A stretch of DNA of 52,335 nt from Candidatus Nanopelagicales bacterium. GTDB lineage: Bacteria > Actinomycetota > Actinomycetes > S36-B12. The stretch covers positions 1 to 52,335 of the forward strand of contig JAURQC010000116.1 in NCBI GenBank assembly GCA_030836325.1, read 5' to 3'. Each line of letters begins with the position of its first letter. Positions within the stretch are counted from its first letter, which is position 1. Of this stretch, positions 16,820 to 25,664 are shown piece after piece. Both the position numbers and the translations under genes were made by a program. Below the pieces are notes generated by a model. It was not told the origin of the DNA. It made no database searches and saw only the letters and a program-made list of their open reading frames with translations.

Positions 16820-18037
16820 TCAGCGGACCCGCCCGGGACGGACGGCGCCGGGGCCGTAGCGCTGACGGAGCCGATCCATGGCAACTTCGGCATCTCGATG
16901 CCCGCGGTCGGGGGCATCGAGCAACAGTTGGGTCGGGGTCTCGTCCGCCGACGACAATCCTTCTACCCGCACTCCCACGAGCCGGATTCGTGCCCGCTGC
17001 AGCCCAAGCGCCTCGAATAGCGACCACGCCGTGGCATAGATGTCGGCTCCCACATCGGTGGATACATCCAGCGTCCGAGATCGGGTGATGGTGGTGAAAT
17101 CCGCAAAGCGGACCTTCAGGCCGACGGTGCGGGCGACACAGTTCGACGCCCGCAGACGGCGTGCTACTTGATCGGCAAGGCCGGCGATCCGGGATCGGAT
17201 CCATTCGTGATCGTCGGTATCGGAATCGAAGGTTTCCTCGTTGCCGATGCTCTTGTCCGGTTCATTCGGGATGACCGCCCGTGGATCGCGCCCCCACGAC
17301 AAGTCATGGAGATGGCGACCCTGCGCTGATCCCACGGCCCGCTCCAAAGTGGTGACGGGGGTCTCGGCGATATCGGCAACGGTCTCTAAACCCAACCGTA
17401 CGAGTTGTTCCTCGGTGCGCTCCCCCACACCCCAGAGCGCACCAACCGGAAGTGGGTGCAAGAAATCGATCACTTTGCTTCGTGGAATCAGGAGTAAACC
17501 ATCGGGCTTGCTGTGGGTTGAGGCGAGTTTCGCCACGAACTTGCTCGGTGCCACTCCGACTGAGCAGGTGATGCCAACTTCCTCCTGCACCCGGGATCGG
17601 ATGAGTGATGCGATGGCGACGGGGCGGCCGAGACGCCGAAGTGCACCTGCCACATCCAAGAAGGCCTCGTCGAGGGACAGCGGCTCCACGATCGGAGTGA
17701 TCGAACCGAATATGTCCATCACCGCCCGTGATGCCTGGGCATAGCGATCATGGTGCGGGGAGATGAACGTGGCGTGCGGAGCTAGACGCTTGGCCCGGGA
17801 CATCGGCATCGCGGAATGGACACCGAGTGCACGGGCTTCGTAGGTGGCCGAGAGAACCACACCCCGATTTCCGGTACTGGCACCGACGATCACCGGGGTG
17901 CCGCGCAGTTCGGGCTGTTCGAGCAATTCCACAGATGCGTAGAAGGCATCCATATCGACATGCAGGATCGTGCACCCGGCATCGTCGTCTCCGAAGTGAG
18001 TTGGCCCTTTCGGGCGGCGCACCTGACTGCGGCTCAC
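16820..18037 (-). CDS. dinB: Translesion DNA polymerase IV (DinB)
   Basis: A Y-family polymerase of 405 residues that copies damaged DNA with low fidelity. Catalytic motifs are LHVDMDAFYASVELLE (about 25-40) with the first metal-binding Asp, YEARALGVHSAMPMSRAKRL, and SLDEAFLDV (about 125) with the Asp-Glu pair. The thumb helix-hairpin-helix (LWGVGERTEEQLVRLGLETVADIA) and little-finger domain follow. It starts at GTG 18037. The C-terminus lacks an obvious beta-clamp peptide of the QLxLF type beyond PTQLLLDAP. It is on the same strand as eamA, dnaE2 and the HEPN gene and may be the last gene of the LexA-controlled unit. Confidence 0.95.
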   Translation of the reverse strand: MSRSQVRRPKGPTHFGDDDAGCTILHVDMDAFYASVELLEQPELRGTPVIVGASTGNRGVVLSATYEARALGVHSAMPMSRAKRLAPHATFISPHHDRYAQASRAVMDIFGSITPIVEPLSLDEAFLDVAGALRRLGRPVAIASLIRSRVQEEVGITCSVGVAPSKFVAKLASTHSKPDGLLLIPRSKVIDFLHPLPVGALWGVGERTEEQLVRLGLETVADIAETPVTTLERAVGSAQGRHLHDLSWGRDPRAVIPNEPDKSIGNEETFDSDTDDHEWIRSRIAGLADQVARRLRASNCVARTVGLKVRFADFTTITRSRTLDVSTDVGADIYATAWSLFEALGLQRARIRLVGVRVEGLSSADETPTQLLLDAPDRGHRDAEVAMDRLRQRYGPGAVRPGRVR

Positions 18038-18104
18038 CCTCGCTCCCTCCGATGACGACCCATCACCCAGCGGTAGGTCGCCCTAGCCTCGGCTATGTCG
18101 CACC

Positions 18105-19166
18105 TTACGGCTCGTGGGCCGCCAACTCCTCGGGCTGCGGTTTCGATGCGGTCGATTCGGATGCAGTCCTTCTGGACTCCCCACTGACGACCATCACCAC
18201 AGCACCGACGACCACGATCAGTCCGACGACCACATCGATCGTGATCGCCTCGCCCAGCAAAAGCCAGCCCAGCGCGACCGCAACAGCGGGATTGACGTAG
18301 GCGAACGTACCCACGACGGAGATCGAGGCGTGCTCGAGCAGCCACACATATGCCACCAATGACACGATCGACACTGCGATCAAGTAGCCGTAGGCCGCCC
18401 AGGATGACGGAGTGATCGATGCCGGCTCCCACCGTTGCCCGAGAAGCAGGCCGACGATGACCAAGAAGACTCCGGCGACGGCCAACTGATAGACCGCGGA
18501 TGTCACGGCGTCGGCAGGTAGCCCTAACCGAGGGGCTCGCCATGAAGCCGCCGCCCAGGACAGGCTCCCCAGGAGAAGAACAAACGACCAGACGGTGACC
18601 TGGATGTCGGTCCCGCCCACCGGTTGCGTACCACCAGGCAGCAGCATGAATGCGATGCCGACGATGCCCAGTGCGGTTCCGATGAGAGTCAGTACTGGAG
18701 CACGATCTCGTGCCATGAATCGAAAGATGATGAACCAGATCGGAATCACGGAGATGATCACCGCAGCAACGCCCGATGGCACGTAACGAAGGGCCATCGT
18801 CGCCGCCCCTTGCGCAACACCGAACAGAGCGATGCCCATGATCAATGCACCGCGAAATTGCGACCAGGAGACTTTCAGACTCGAAGGACCCTTGATCACG
18901 GCCGCTATCGCTGCGAGCACGACAGCGGAGATGACGAATCGACTTCCGCTTCCCAGCAGCGGGGCCATGCTCTGCACCATGACGGCGATGGCAACGTAGG
19001 AAGACCCCCACAGGATCCACACCAGAAGAAGTGGCCCGGCGATACGCGATAAGGGCTCTTGGGTTACGCCACGAGCGTCGATGTGAGTTCCTATCTGTAT
19101 CGACCGACCACGAGGCCGACCAGTAACCGGGGTGAGAAAGCAAAGCCTCCTGGAGAGTAGCGGCAA
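18105..19166 (-). CDS. EamA/DMT superfamily transporter
   Basis: An integral membrane protein with about ten hydrophobic segments arranged as two EamA repeats, the second beginning near SFVLLLGSLSWAAASW. The first repeat holds LLLVWILWGSSYVAIA and the second ends in AYVNPAVAVALGWLLLGEAIT, both diagnostic of the RhaT/YedA-like drug/metabolite exporters. The substrate cannot be read. The start is uncertain: the conserved part begins at SRIAGPLLLVWILWGSSY, but the only upstream in-frame start codon is TTG 19166, giving an odd 40-residue basic extension. An ATG at 19179 that overlaps the dnaE2 stop by ATGA is in another frame. It lies between dnaE2 and dinB. Confidence 0.85.
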   Translation of the reverse strand: MPLLSRRLCFLTPVTGRPRGRSIQIGTHIDARGVTQEPLSRIAGPLLLVWILWGSSYVAIAVMVQSMAPLLGSGSRFVISAVVLAAIAAVIKGPSSLKVSWSQFRGALIMGIALFGVAQGAATMALRYVPSGVAAVIISVIPIWFIIFRFMARDRAPVLTLIGTALGIVGIAFMLLPGGTQPVGGTDIQVTVWSFVLLLGSLSWAAASWRAPRLGLPADAVTSAVYQLAVAGVFLVIVGLLLGQRWEPASITPSSWAAYGYLIAVSIVSLVAYVWLLEHASISVVGTFAYVNPAVAVALGWLLLGEAITIDVVVGLIVVVGAVVMVVSGESRRTASESTASKPQPEELAAHEP

Positions 19167-19175
19167 ATGCTGTCG

Positions 19176-22100
19176 TCATCCGGAGACTCCGGGACTGGAG
19201 TGCCAGAACTTTCCTGGTGGTCGATTCACTGACACACCGGCAGGCGCGATGTCCGCATAGGGCGATTGACGGAAGCCGCTGGCATGCACCAGCACTTTTC
19301 TCGGTTCTGTGAGATCAGAGTCCGAGGTCTTGGTTGCCTCCTCCACTGGATCGTAGGTCAGTAACTCTCGGACTACATCCATTCCCTGGTCCTTCCAGAG
19401 CCGCCGCACGTCCCCGAGATCCCAGCAACCAGTAGCGCGCATCGACACCCCTCGTGGCCCCGACCGTCGGAGACGACCTCGGATGATCAACAGCCACGAG
19501 TTGAACAACGTCGAGGAATAGTGCTCTTGAACATCGTCGAAGAAAGCTGCATCGATCGGGCCCGTGGAATCATCGAGCGTCACGAAGATCACTCGTCGAC
19601 CGCTACGTACCGGTGGACTTTGAATAGCGACCTTGACGCCCGCTACCCACACATCGCTGCCGGAGCGCTGCTTTAACAGATCGCACGCCGCCGTAGCGCG
19701 CATCTCACTTAGTAGATCCTTGTAGAAGTCCACGACGTGCGCGCTGACGTCCAGGCCCAGGACGGACATCTCCGATCGGACTCGATCGCTCGTCTTCATC
19801 TCCGGCAATCCGGTGGTTGGCACGTGTTCGGCCGCCGATCCGAGTAAATCGAGCGACAACTGCGCATCGATGCTCGCCGGACTGGCATGTCTGTCGATGT
19901 CGGCAACCTGCAGGAGAAGATCGCGCCGCGTGGTGGGCGCTGGGTGTAGTGCATCGAAGGCGCCCGTCACCACCAGGTTCTCCGCAGTGGGGCGCGACAG
20001 CCCTGCTCTACGGATCGCATCAGCCAGGGAAGAGAAGGGACGACGACCAATCAGCGCCTGCACCTCCTGCTCACTGATACCCGCCACCTCGGTCAGCGGG
20101 ATACGAATGGCGTTCGCATCGGTGCCTTCTACGCAATATGCGCTGCCCGATGCATTGACATCGATACCCAATACCTGGATTCCATGTACTCGTGCGTCGT
20201 CGAGCAATAAACGCTTGGGGTACATCCCCGGGTCGTGCGTCAATATTCCTGAATAGAAGGCAGCTGGATGGTGCGCCTTGAGCCAAGCTGATTGATACGT
20301 GGGAAGTGCGAACGCTGCAGCATGCGCCTTGCAGAATCCAAAGGAAGCGAACGCGCGCAAGATCTCCCACACTCGCTCGACGGTAGGGACGTCATACCCG
20401 TGGTTGATAGCGGTCGGGTAGAACCACGCACGAACATCGTCCTGACCTTCCGGTGAACCCATACTGCGCCGGCATTCATCCGCTTCGGCGAGCGAGCAGC
20501 CGGTCATGGTCGCGATGATCCGTAACACCTGCTCGTGGAACACCACGACTCCGTAGGTCTCGCGCAATATCAGTTCGAGATCGGGATGCGGGTACTCCGG
20601 AGCACTCCATCCCTGGCGAGCCATCAGAAACGGAGTAACCATGTCGGATTTGACCGGCCCTGGCCGAAACAGCGATATGTCGATGATCAGATCGGAGAAT
20701 CGATCCGGCGCGAACTTACCGAGAAGTTCCCGCTGACCGGGTGATTCGATCTGGAAACATCCCAAGGTCTTGGTTGATCTGATCAACGCGAAGGTCTGCG
20801 CGTCATCGAGGCGATCATCGTCGAGTTCAATGCGCTCCCCTGTACTGCTCTCGATTTCGTCAACCGCATGGGCGATCGCCGATTGCATTCGAACCCCGAG
20901 CACATCGAGTTTGAGAAGACCCATGTGCTCAACGTCATGCTTATCGAAATGACTCATCCGATAACCCGCAGCGCTACTTTCTACGGGAGTCCGATCGAGC
21001 AACGTGGCATCGGAGAGGACCACTCCACATGGATGCATGGCGATATCCCTTGGCAGTCCATCGAGGCCTTCGACGAGATCGAGGAAGTGATCGAGTTGCC
21101 CACCTTGCGCGAGTTGTCCGATGTGCGAGTTCCGCAACTCGGGTAGATCGCCAAGTGCACTTCTTGCCTGACGAGCACGCACGTGCGGAAAAGCCTTCGC
21201 AAACGCATCGACTTCGCCTGCGTCCATGCCAAGTGCGGCTCCGACGTCTCGGACTGCGTGCCGTACTCGGTAGGTCTCCATCATCGAGACGCTTGCGACT
21301 CGATCGTCTCCAAAACGCTCACGGATGAGGTCGTAGACCTCGAGGCGGCGAGCCGACTCAACGTCTATGTCGATATCCGGCAACACCCGTCGTAGTGGAG
21401 ACAAGAAACGCTCCATCAATAGTCCGTGCCGAATCGGGTCCACACCACTGATCCCCAGAAGATGCGTGACGAGACTTCCGGCACCCGAGCCACGCGCCGC
21501 CACTCGTATCCCGCGGGCGCGCACCATGTCGACTACCTCGGCAACGGTCAGGAAATACCCGGAAAAACCCAAGCCCGTGATGGTGCGAAGTTCAGCCTCG
21601 AGTCGGTGCTCGGCGTCACCTCTATCTGTTCCGGAGTACCGGTCGAGAATCGCTGCAGCGCATCGATGGCGCAACAGCGCATCGGCCTCCTTGACCGGGT
21701 CGGTGATCTGTCTTCCCAGCAGCACATCGAGTTCGGGGACGAACACTTCCCCCAGACCTAGATCCCGTTCGGGATCCAGCGCGCAGTACTGCGCGAGATG
21801 CCACGTGTCTTCCAGTAAACGTCGACCACCGCGTTCGTCTTGCCCACCAGACGCGTGCGCGATCTCCGCGGCAATCTCGGCCATCTCTTCTGCGGATTTC
21901 AGATATGCGTGCGCACCCCGCTGACGTTCGATCCGTGGAGAACTCAATGGCACGAGAAGCCGTGACGCATCCAGCACCTCGGCTATACCCGCATGCTCGG
22001 GCTCGGCGTACCGAACGGCATTGGTGAGAATGACGGGCAATTTCTGCCCCCGCGCCCATCCGAGCATGCGTGCAGCCGCAGCCGTGGAGTAACGATGCCG

Positions 22101-22736
22101 ACGATGCAGCGGGAAACTCTGCTGCCGATGGGATGCAACACCGATTGCGAGATATCGATCGAATACCGCACGCCACGGCCGAGCCGCTGCTTCGGCAAGA
22201 GTTGTGCGTTCGGCGGTGAGGTATCGACCAACCTCCGATTCCGCCCCAAGCACCGCGACTATGCCCTCGCTGTGTTCACGCAGAGCCGACCACGGCACCC
22301 ACGGTTCGCCGCGGACGGTGTGATCACCGGTATGTGCAGCACTGACGAGTCGACACAACGACGCCCAGCCACGCGCACCGGTCGCAAGCAACAGGACCCG
22401 CGGACGCGTCTCATCAATCCACTGACCACCGCGCGCTGGCGTCCGGGGGCGAGAGGTGGCGCGAGTACTGGAGGCACGCACATCTGGATGCACCCGTTCT
22501 AGCTGCGTCGCCTCAACCGCGATATCCACTCCGAGCACCGGACGCACCCCTAAACGAGAGCATTCGCGTGCCCACCGAACCGCCGCATACAAACCGTCTC
22601 GGTCGGTGAGAGCGATGATCGATTGGCCGAGTTCGGCGCTGCGCTGCACGAGCGATTCGGGCAACGTGGCGCCATAGCGAAGCGAATGACTCGACGCTAC
22701 GTGCAGATGGGCGAACGGTGGTGAAGTAGTCCCCAC
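19176..22736 (-). CDS. dnaE2: Error-prone DNA polymerase DnaE2
   Basis: A C-family polymerase alpha subunit of 1186 residues that performs damage-induced mutagenesis. The order is an N-terminal PHP domain (FAHLHVASSHSLRYGATLPE, then ALTDRDGLYAAVRWA), palm with PDIDIDVESARRLEVYDLI carrying the catalytic aspartates, DIAMHPCGVVLS, DKHDVEHMGLLKLDVLG, FRPGPVKSDM, and a C-terminal OB fold. The PHP motif TDRD replaces the usual TDHD, so metal binding there is probably reduced. The start is taken at GTG 22736, two bases after the HEPN stop; a longer form would overlap that gene by 60 bases. DnaE2 normally works with ImuA'/ImuB, which are not in this window. Confidence 0.92.
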   Translation of the reverse strand: MGTTSPPFAHLHVASSHSLRYGATLPESLVQRSAELGQSIIALTDRDGLYAAVRWARECSRLGVRPVLGVDIAVEATQLERVHPDVRASSTRATSRPRTPARGGQWIDETRPRVLLLATGARGWASLCRLVSAAHTGDHTVRGEPWVPWSALREHSEGIVAVLGAESEVGRYLTAERTTLAEAAARPWRAVFDRYLAIGVASHRQQSFPLHRRHRYSTAAAARMLGWARGQKLPVILTNAVRYAEPEHAGIAEVLDASRLLVPLSSPRIERQRGAHAYLKSAEEMAEIAAEIAHASGGQDERGGRRLLEDTWHLAQYCALDPERDLGLGEVFVPELDVLLGRQITDPVKEADALLRHRCAAAILDRYSGTDRGDAEHRLEAELRTITGLGFSGYFLTVAEVVDMVRARGIRVAARGSGAGSLVTHLLGISGVDPIRHGLLMERFLSPLRRVLPDIDIDVESARRLEVYDLIRERFGDDRVASVSMMETYRVRHAVRDVGAALGMDAGEVDAFAKAFPHVRARQARSALGDLPELRNSHIGQLAQGGQLDHFLDLVEGLDGLPRDIAMHPCGVVLSDATLLDRTPVESSAAGYRMSHFDKHDVEHMGLLKLDVLGVRMQSAIAHAVDEIESSTGERIELDDDRLDDAQTFALIRSTKTLGCFQIESPGQRELLGKFAPDRFSDLIIDISLFRPGPVKSDMVTPFLMARQGWSAPEYPHPDLELILRETYGVVVFHEQVLRIIATMTGCSLAEADECRRSMGSPEGQDDVRAWFYPTAINHGYDVPTVERVWEILRAFASFGFCKAHAAAFALPTYQSAWLKAHHPAAFYSGILTHDPGMYPKRLLLDDARVHGIQVLGIDVNASGSAYCVEGTDANAIRIPLTEVAGISEQEVQALIGRRPFSSLADAIRRAGLSRPTAENLVVTGAFDALHPAPTTRRDLLLQVADIDRHASPASIDAQLSLDLLGSAAEHVPTTGLPEMKTSDRVRSEMSVLGLDVSAHVVDFYKDLLSEMRATAACDLLKQRSGSDVWVAGVKVAIQSPPVRSGRRVIFVTLDDSTGPIDAAFFDDVQEHYSSTLFNSWLLIIRGRLRRSGPRGVSMRATGCWDLGDVRRLWKDQGMDVVRELLTYDPVEEATKTSDSDLTEPRKVLVHASGFRQSPYADIAPAGVSVNRPPGKFWHSSPGVSG

Positions 22737-22738
22737 GC

Positions 22739-23176
22739 CTAACCGACAGCGCGCAGACGCAGATCGAGTGCTGGCTGGTGGGCCAACTCGAGTACGTCGC
22801 ACACTCGGGCCAGGAAGATCTGTGCATCACGAACGAGATCATCCGCTGCGCGTGCACTGACACATGGGATACCCGCCTCAGCAGCGGCACGGGTCTGGGC
22901 GCCCGCGGCAAAGAAGTCCGCCCACTCCGACAGCGGTGGACACACCTCGCGCAGCACCACCCACGCGCTACGCACCTGCTGGCGCGCTGGGTGCCTGTCT
23001 CGAGACCGTGGAGCCACGGCGGCGATCACCGCTGCGGCTGCCCGTAGCGCAGCGAGATGTGCGGCTGCGTACCTCTCATGCGGGGTGCCTGCCAACGCCG
23101 CCCGCGCCAAACTGCGCTGCGCGCTACACATCAGATTGTCGGGAGCGATGGGATCGACGGTCGGGGTCGAGTTCAT
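22739..23176 (-). CDS. SAV_6107-type HEPN domain protein
   Basis: A 145-residue, largely helical protein. The part LMCSAQRSLARAALAGTPHERYAAAHLAALRAAAAVIA matches actinobacterial HEPN proteins of the SAV_6107 type, which are typically encoded near dnaE2 or dinB. Classical HEPN RNases carry R-x4-6-H; here R-x-A-A-D and PHERY occur but a clean catalytic motif is not obvious. The ATG at 23176 has AAGGG eight bases upstream. It is the first clear gene after the LexA box, two bases before dnaE2, so it probably belongs to the DNA damage response. Its biochemical role is unknown. Confidence 0.75.
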   Translation of the reverse strand: MNSTPTVDPIAPDNLMCSAQRSLARAALAGTPHERYAAAHLAALRAAAAVIAAVAPRSRDRHPARQQVRSAWVVLREVCPPLSEWADFFAAGAQTRAAAEAGIPCVSARAADDLVRDAQIFLARVCDVLELAHQPALDLRLRAVG

Positions 23177-23218
23177 TGCAAGAATCCCTTCTTGTTACGT
23201 GTGCTGGTTGTTTTCGAC

Positions 23219-23263
23219 CCGTTTTCTCGACCCTGCTACTCGAACCGTTTTCTCGACCCTGCT
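23219..23263. repeat. Two direct copies of a 19-bp repeat
   Basis: CCGTTTTCTCGACCCTGCT occurs exactly at 23219-23237 and 23245-23263 (26-base period). A partial copy (GTTTTCGACCC) lies immediately before. The array is in the leader between the LexA box and the HEPN gene. The period is not a multiple of three, which argues against coding. Confidence 0.8.
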
Positions 23264-23276
23264 CCAAAACGGACCC

Positions 23277-23313
23277 GGCCGCTGGGGCTGGGGTCGAGGC
23301 AACCCCAGCGGCC
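23277..23313. other. GC-rich 11-bp stem-loop in the HEPN-dnaE2 leader
   Basis: GGCCGCTGGGG and its exact reverse complement CCCCAGCGGCC flank a 15-base loop. A second, weaker stem (GGAGTTC/GAACTCC, 23330-23354) lies upstream in the minus-strand transcript. There is no T-tract, so a simple Rho-independent terminator is unlikely. Confidence 0.6.
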
Positions 23314-23385
23314 TACGGGCCCGCTTGGTGGAGTTCTGCATTACGCGGAACTCCTGCACTTTCACCCCAGCCGCGAATCCGGGGC

Positions 23386-23407
23386 AATTCGAACACATGT
23401 TCGAATT
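23386..23407. promoter_or_regulatory. LexA (SOS) box of the HEPN-dnaE2 operon
   Basis: TCGAACACATGTTCGA at 23389-23404 matches the actinobacterial LexA consensus TCGAAC-N4-GTTCGA exactly, and the symmetry extends to AATTCGAAC/GTTCGAATT. A further TCGAAC half-site is at 23411-23416. The box lies over the predicted transcription start of the minus-strand promoter, as expected for repression until DNA damage. Confidence 0.88.
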
Positions 23408-23571
23408 AGATCGAACGCTAAACCCCACCCCTGACACTCGTCAACCCGTATGTCTGATCCCTCTAGGCGATCCCTCTATGCGGCCTCGCCCACCCCCGCA
23501 TGCGGCGATGGGCGACATCAGGCAGGCTCAAGTCCGGACCGTGAACCCCGCTTTCGTTAGAGGTGCTTGCT
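23408..23571. other. Rest of the 395-base gap before the pterin dehydratase gene
   Basis: Besides the minus-strand promoter at 23415-23444, I see only the ribosome binding site AGAGG for the plus-strand gene at 23572. No RNA gene or further conserved element is recognised. Confidence 0.4.
23415..23444 (-). promoter_or_regulatory. Promoter of the HEPN-dnaE2 operon
   Basis: Minus strand TTGACG (23444-23439) and TAGCGT (23420-23415) are 18 bases apart, directly upstream of the LexA box. The predicted leader to the HEPN start is about 230 bases. Confidence 0.6.
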
Positions 23572-23877
23572 ATGCCCGCCACACCGGCCGACCTATTGGC
23601 CGACGGCCGAATCGACGACTTTTGCCTGTTGCATCCACGATGGAACCGCGAGGGCAACACCCTCGTAGCCGAGGTGAAGGCGAAGACCTTCCTCGCAGGT
23701 ATTGACTACGTCACCAAGGTCGCCAACGCCGCCGAGGAAATGGATCATCACCCGGACATAGACATCCGCTGGCGCACCCTGACATTCCGACTCTCCACGC
23801 ATTCCGCGGGTGGCATCACCGACCTCGACACCACATTGGCCGAGCGGATCGACATGATCGTCGATCTTCTTCCCTAA
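23572..23877 (+). CDS. 4a-hydroxytetrahydrobiopterin dehydratase (pterin carbinolamine dehydratase)
   Basis: A 101-residue PCD/DCoH-fold protein that dehydrates the 4a-carbinolamine of tetrahydropterins. The family motif is clear: AEEMDHHPDIDIRWRTLTFRLSTHSAGGITDLD, with the His-His-Pro and downstream His and Asp of the active site. ATG 23572 has AGAGG eight bases upstream and is preferred to GTG 23563. No aromatic amino acid hydroxylase is in the window; in bacteria lacking one, these proteins may serve molybdopterin or folate chemistry. It converges on ilvD. Confidence 0.9.
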   Translation: MPATPADLLADGRIDDFCLLHPRWNREGNTLVAEVKAKTFLAGIDYVTKVANAAEEMDHHPDIDIRWRTLTFRLSTHSAGGITDLDTTLAERIDMIVDLLP

Positions 23878-23898
23878 CCGGGATTCCTTCTCCCCCAA

Positions 23899-25596
23899 TT
23901 AGCCGGTGACAGCTCCCTTGGAGGCGCTGCCCACAAGCTTGGCGTACTTAGCCAGTACACCGCGGTCGTAGCGCGGGGGCAGCGGCTCGAAGGTCGTCCG
24001 GCGAGCAGCCAGTTCGTCGTCGTCCACGAGCACGTCCAGTGTGCGGTTGGGGATGTCGATACGGACCTTGTCCCCGTCGCGCAGCAGCCCGATCGGGCCG
24101 CCGTCCACCGCTTCGGGCGCCACGTGCCCCACGCACAGCCCGGTGGTGCCTCCCGAGAAGCGTCCGTCGGTGATCAGCAGGACATCCTTACCGAGGCCAG
24201 CTCCCTTGATCGCTCCGGTGATCATCAGCATTTCGCGCATCCCCGGCCCACCCTTGGGCCCTTCATAACGAATAACGACGACATCCCCCGCCTGAATCGT
24301 CCCGTCGGAGAGCGCCTCCATCGCCGCCTGCTCGCGGTCAAAGACTTTGGCGGTTCCCTCGAAGACGTCCACCGGGACCCCTGCGTTCTTCACCACTGCC
24401 CCCTCGGGTGCCAGCGACCCGCCGAGGATGGTGATGCCACCGGTGGCCCCGATCGGATTGCCGATGGGTCGGACCACGGTGCCATCGGGCTCGGGGATCT
24501 CGATAGCGGCGAGGTTTTCAGCCATCGTCTTGCCGGTCACGGTCAGCGCATCACCGTGCAGCAGGCCCGCATCGAGCAATGCCTTGAGCACGACCGGAAC
24601 ACCACCCACCTTGTCCAGGTCGAACATCAGGAATTCGCCGAACGGCTTCAGGTCCGCCACGTGCGGCACCTTCGAGCCGATCCGGTGGAAATCGTGCATG
24701 TCGAGTTCCACGCCAACTTCGTAGGCGATCGCGGGCAGGTGCAACACCGCATTGGTGGAACCACCAAGAGCCATGATCACCGCGATGGCGTTCTCCAATG
24801 ACTCCTTGGTGATGATGTCGCGCGCTGTGATGCCTTGCCGGAGCATCTCGACTACTGCCTCACCGCTACGACGAGCCAAGGTGTCGCGACGCGCATCAAC
24901 CGCCGGCGGCGACGACGAACCAGGTAACGCCAAGCCCATGGCTTCCGCAGCGCTGGCCATCGTGTTGGCGGTGTACATGCCACCGCAGGTTCCGGCGCTC
25001 GGACACACCGCGCGCTCGATGCGATCGACGTCTTCATTGCTCATCAAGCCGCGAGCACGGGCACCGACAGCCTCGAATGCGGTCACGATGTTCACCGTCT
25101 CCTCGCTGCCATCGGTCAAGCGCACATGGCCGGGTAGGAGTGAACCCGCATACAGCAGCACCGAGGCGATGTCGAGACGACCAGCAGCCATCATCATCGC
25201 GGGAATCGACTTGTCACATCCCGCGAGAGTGACCATGCCGTCCAACCGCTCGGCCTGCATCACCGTCTCGACCGAATCGGCGATCACCTCGCGGCTCACG
25301 AGCGAGAAGTGCATGCCTTCATGACCCATCGAGATGACGTCGGAAACGGTGATCGTCCCGAATTCCATCGGGAATCCACCGCCTGCTTCGACTCCTTGCG
25401 CAACAGACGTTGCGACATCTCGCAGCGACATATTGCACGGAGTGATCCGGTTGTAACTGTTGGCGATTCCGATTTGCGGCTTGGCGAAGTCGTCGTCGTC
25501 CATTCCCAATGCGCGCAACATCCCCCGATTCGGTGCGCGATCGGGACCATCGGTGACCAGGAAGCTACGGGGTTTCATCTGCGAGGGGGATGCCAT
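23899..25596 (-). CDS. ilvD: IlvD/Edd family dehydratase, paralogue 1
   Basis: A 565-residue iron-sulfur dehydratase. The cluster-binding cysteines lie in [18 protein letters not shown] and [14 protein letters not shown]; other family blocks are [43 protein letters not shown] and [16 protein letters not shown]. Dihydroxy-acid dehydratase makes the 2-oxo acid precursors of valine, leucine and isoleucine. The N-terminus ([29 protein letters not shown]) is less like the mycobacterial housekeeping IlvD than that of the second copy at 31140, so this one may be the specialised form. ATG 25596 has TACACT six bases upstream, suggesting a leaderless mRNA. It is divergent from the sulfurtransferase-dehydrogenase-lactonase operon. 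Confidence 0.9.
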   Translation of the reverse strand: MASPSQMKPRSFLVTDGPDRAPNRGMLRALGMDDDDFAKPQIGIANSYNRITPCNMSLRDVATSVAQGVEAGGGFPMEFGTITVSDVISMGHEGMHFSLVSREVIADSVETVMQAERLDGMVTLAGCDKSIPAMMMAAGRLDIASVLLYAGSLLPGHVRLTDGSEETVNIVTAFEAVGARARGLMSNEDVDRIERAVCPSAGTCGGMYTANTMASAAEAMGLALPGSSSPPAVDARRDTLARRSGEAVVEMLRQGITARDIITKESLENAIAVIMALGGSTNAVLHLPAIAYEVGVELDMHDFHRIGSKVPHVADLKPFGEFLMFDLDKVGGVPVVLKALLDAGLLHGDALTVTGKTMAENLAAIEIPEPDGTVVRPIGNPIGATGGITILGGSLAPEGAVVKNAGVPVDVFEGTAKVFDREQAAMEALSDGTIQAGDVVVIRYEGPKGGPGMREMLMITGAIKGAGLGKDVLLITDGRFSGGTTGLCVGHVAPEAVDGGPIGLLRDGDKVRIDIPNRTLDVLVDDDELAARRTTFEPLPPRYDRGVLAKYAKLVGSASKGAVTG

Positions 25597-25602
25597 GCTC
25601 GT

Positions 25603-25608
25603 AGTGTA
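25603..25608 (-). promoter_or_regulatory. Minus-10 element of a probable leaderless ilvD promoter
   Basis: TACACT on the minus strand, six bases before ATG 25596. It is one arm of a small inverted repeat (ACACT/AGTGT, seven bases between) that could also be an operator for the divergent genes. Confidence 0.4.
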
Positions 25609-25664
25609 GGAACCACACTCAGCGGGGGCGCTACAAGCGAACAAGAAAGGGCTGAGACAACGAC

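Noticed and set aside
18034..19179. A 381-codon minus-strand open frame overlapping the EamA gene
   Set aside because: Its product is Arg/His/Ser-rich with no membrane pattern; the overlapping frame encodes a clear EamA transporter.
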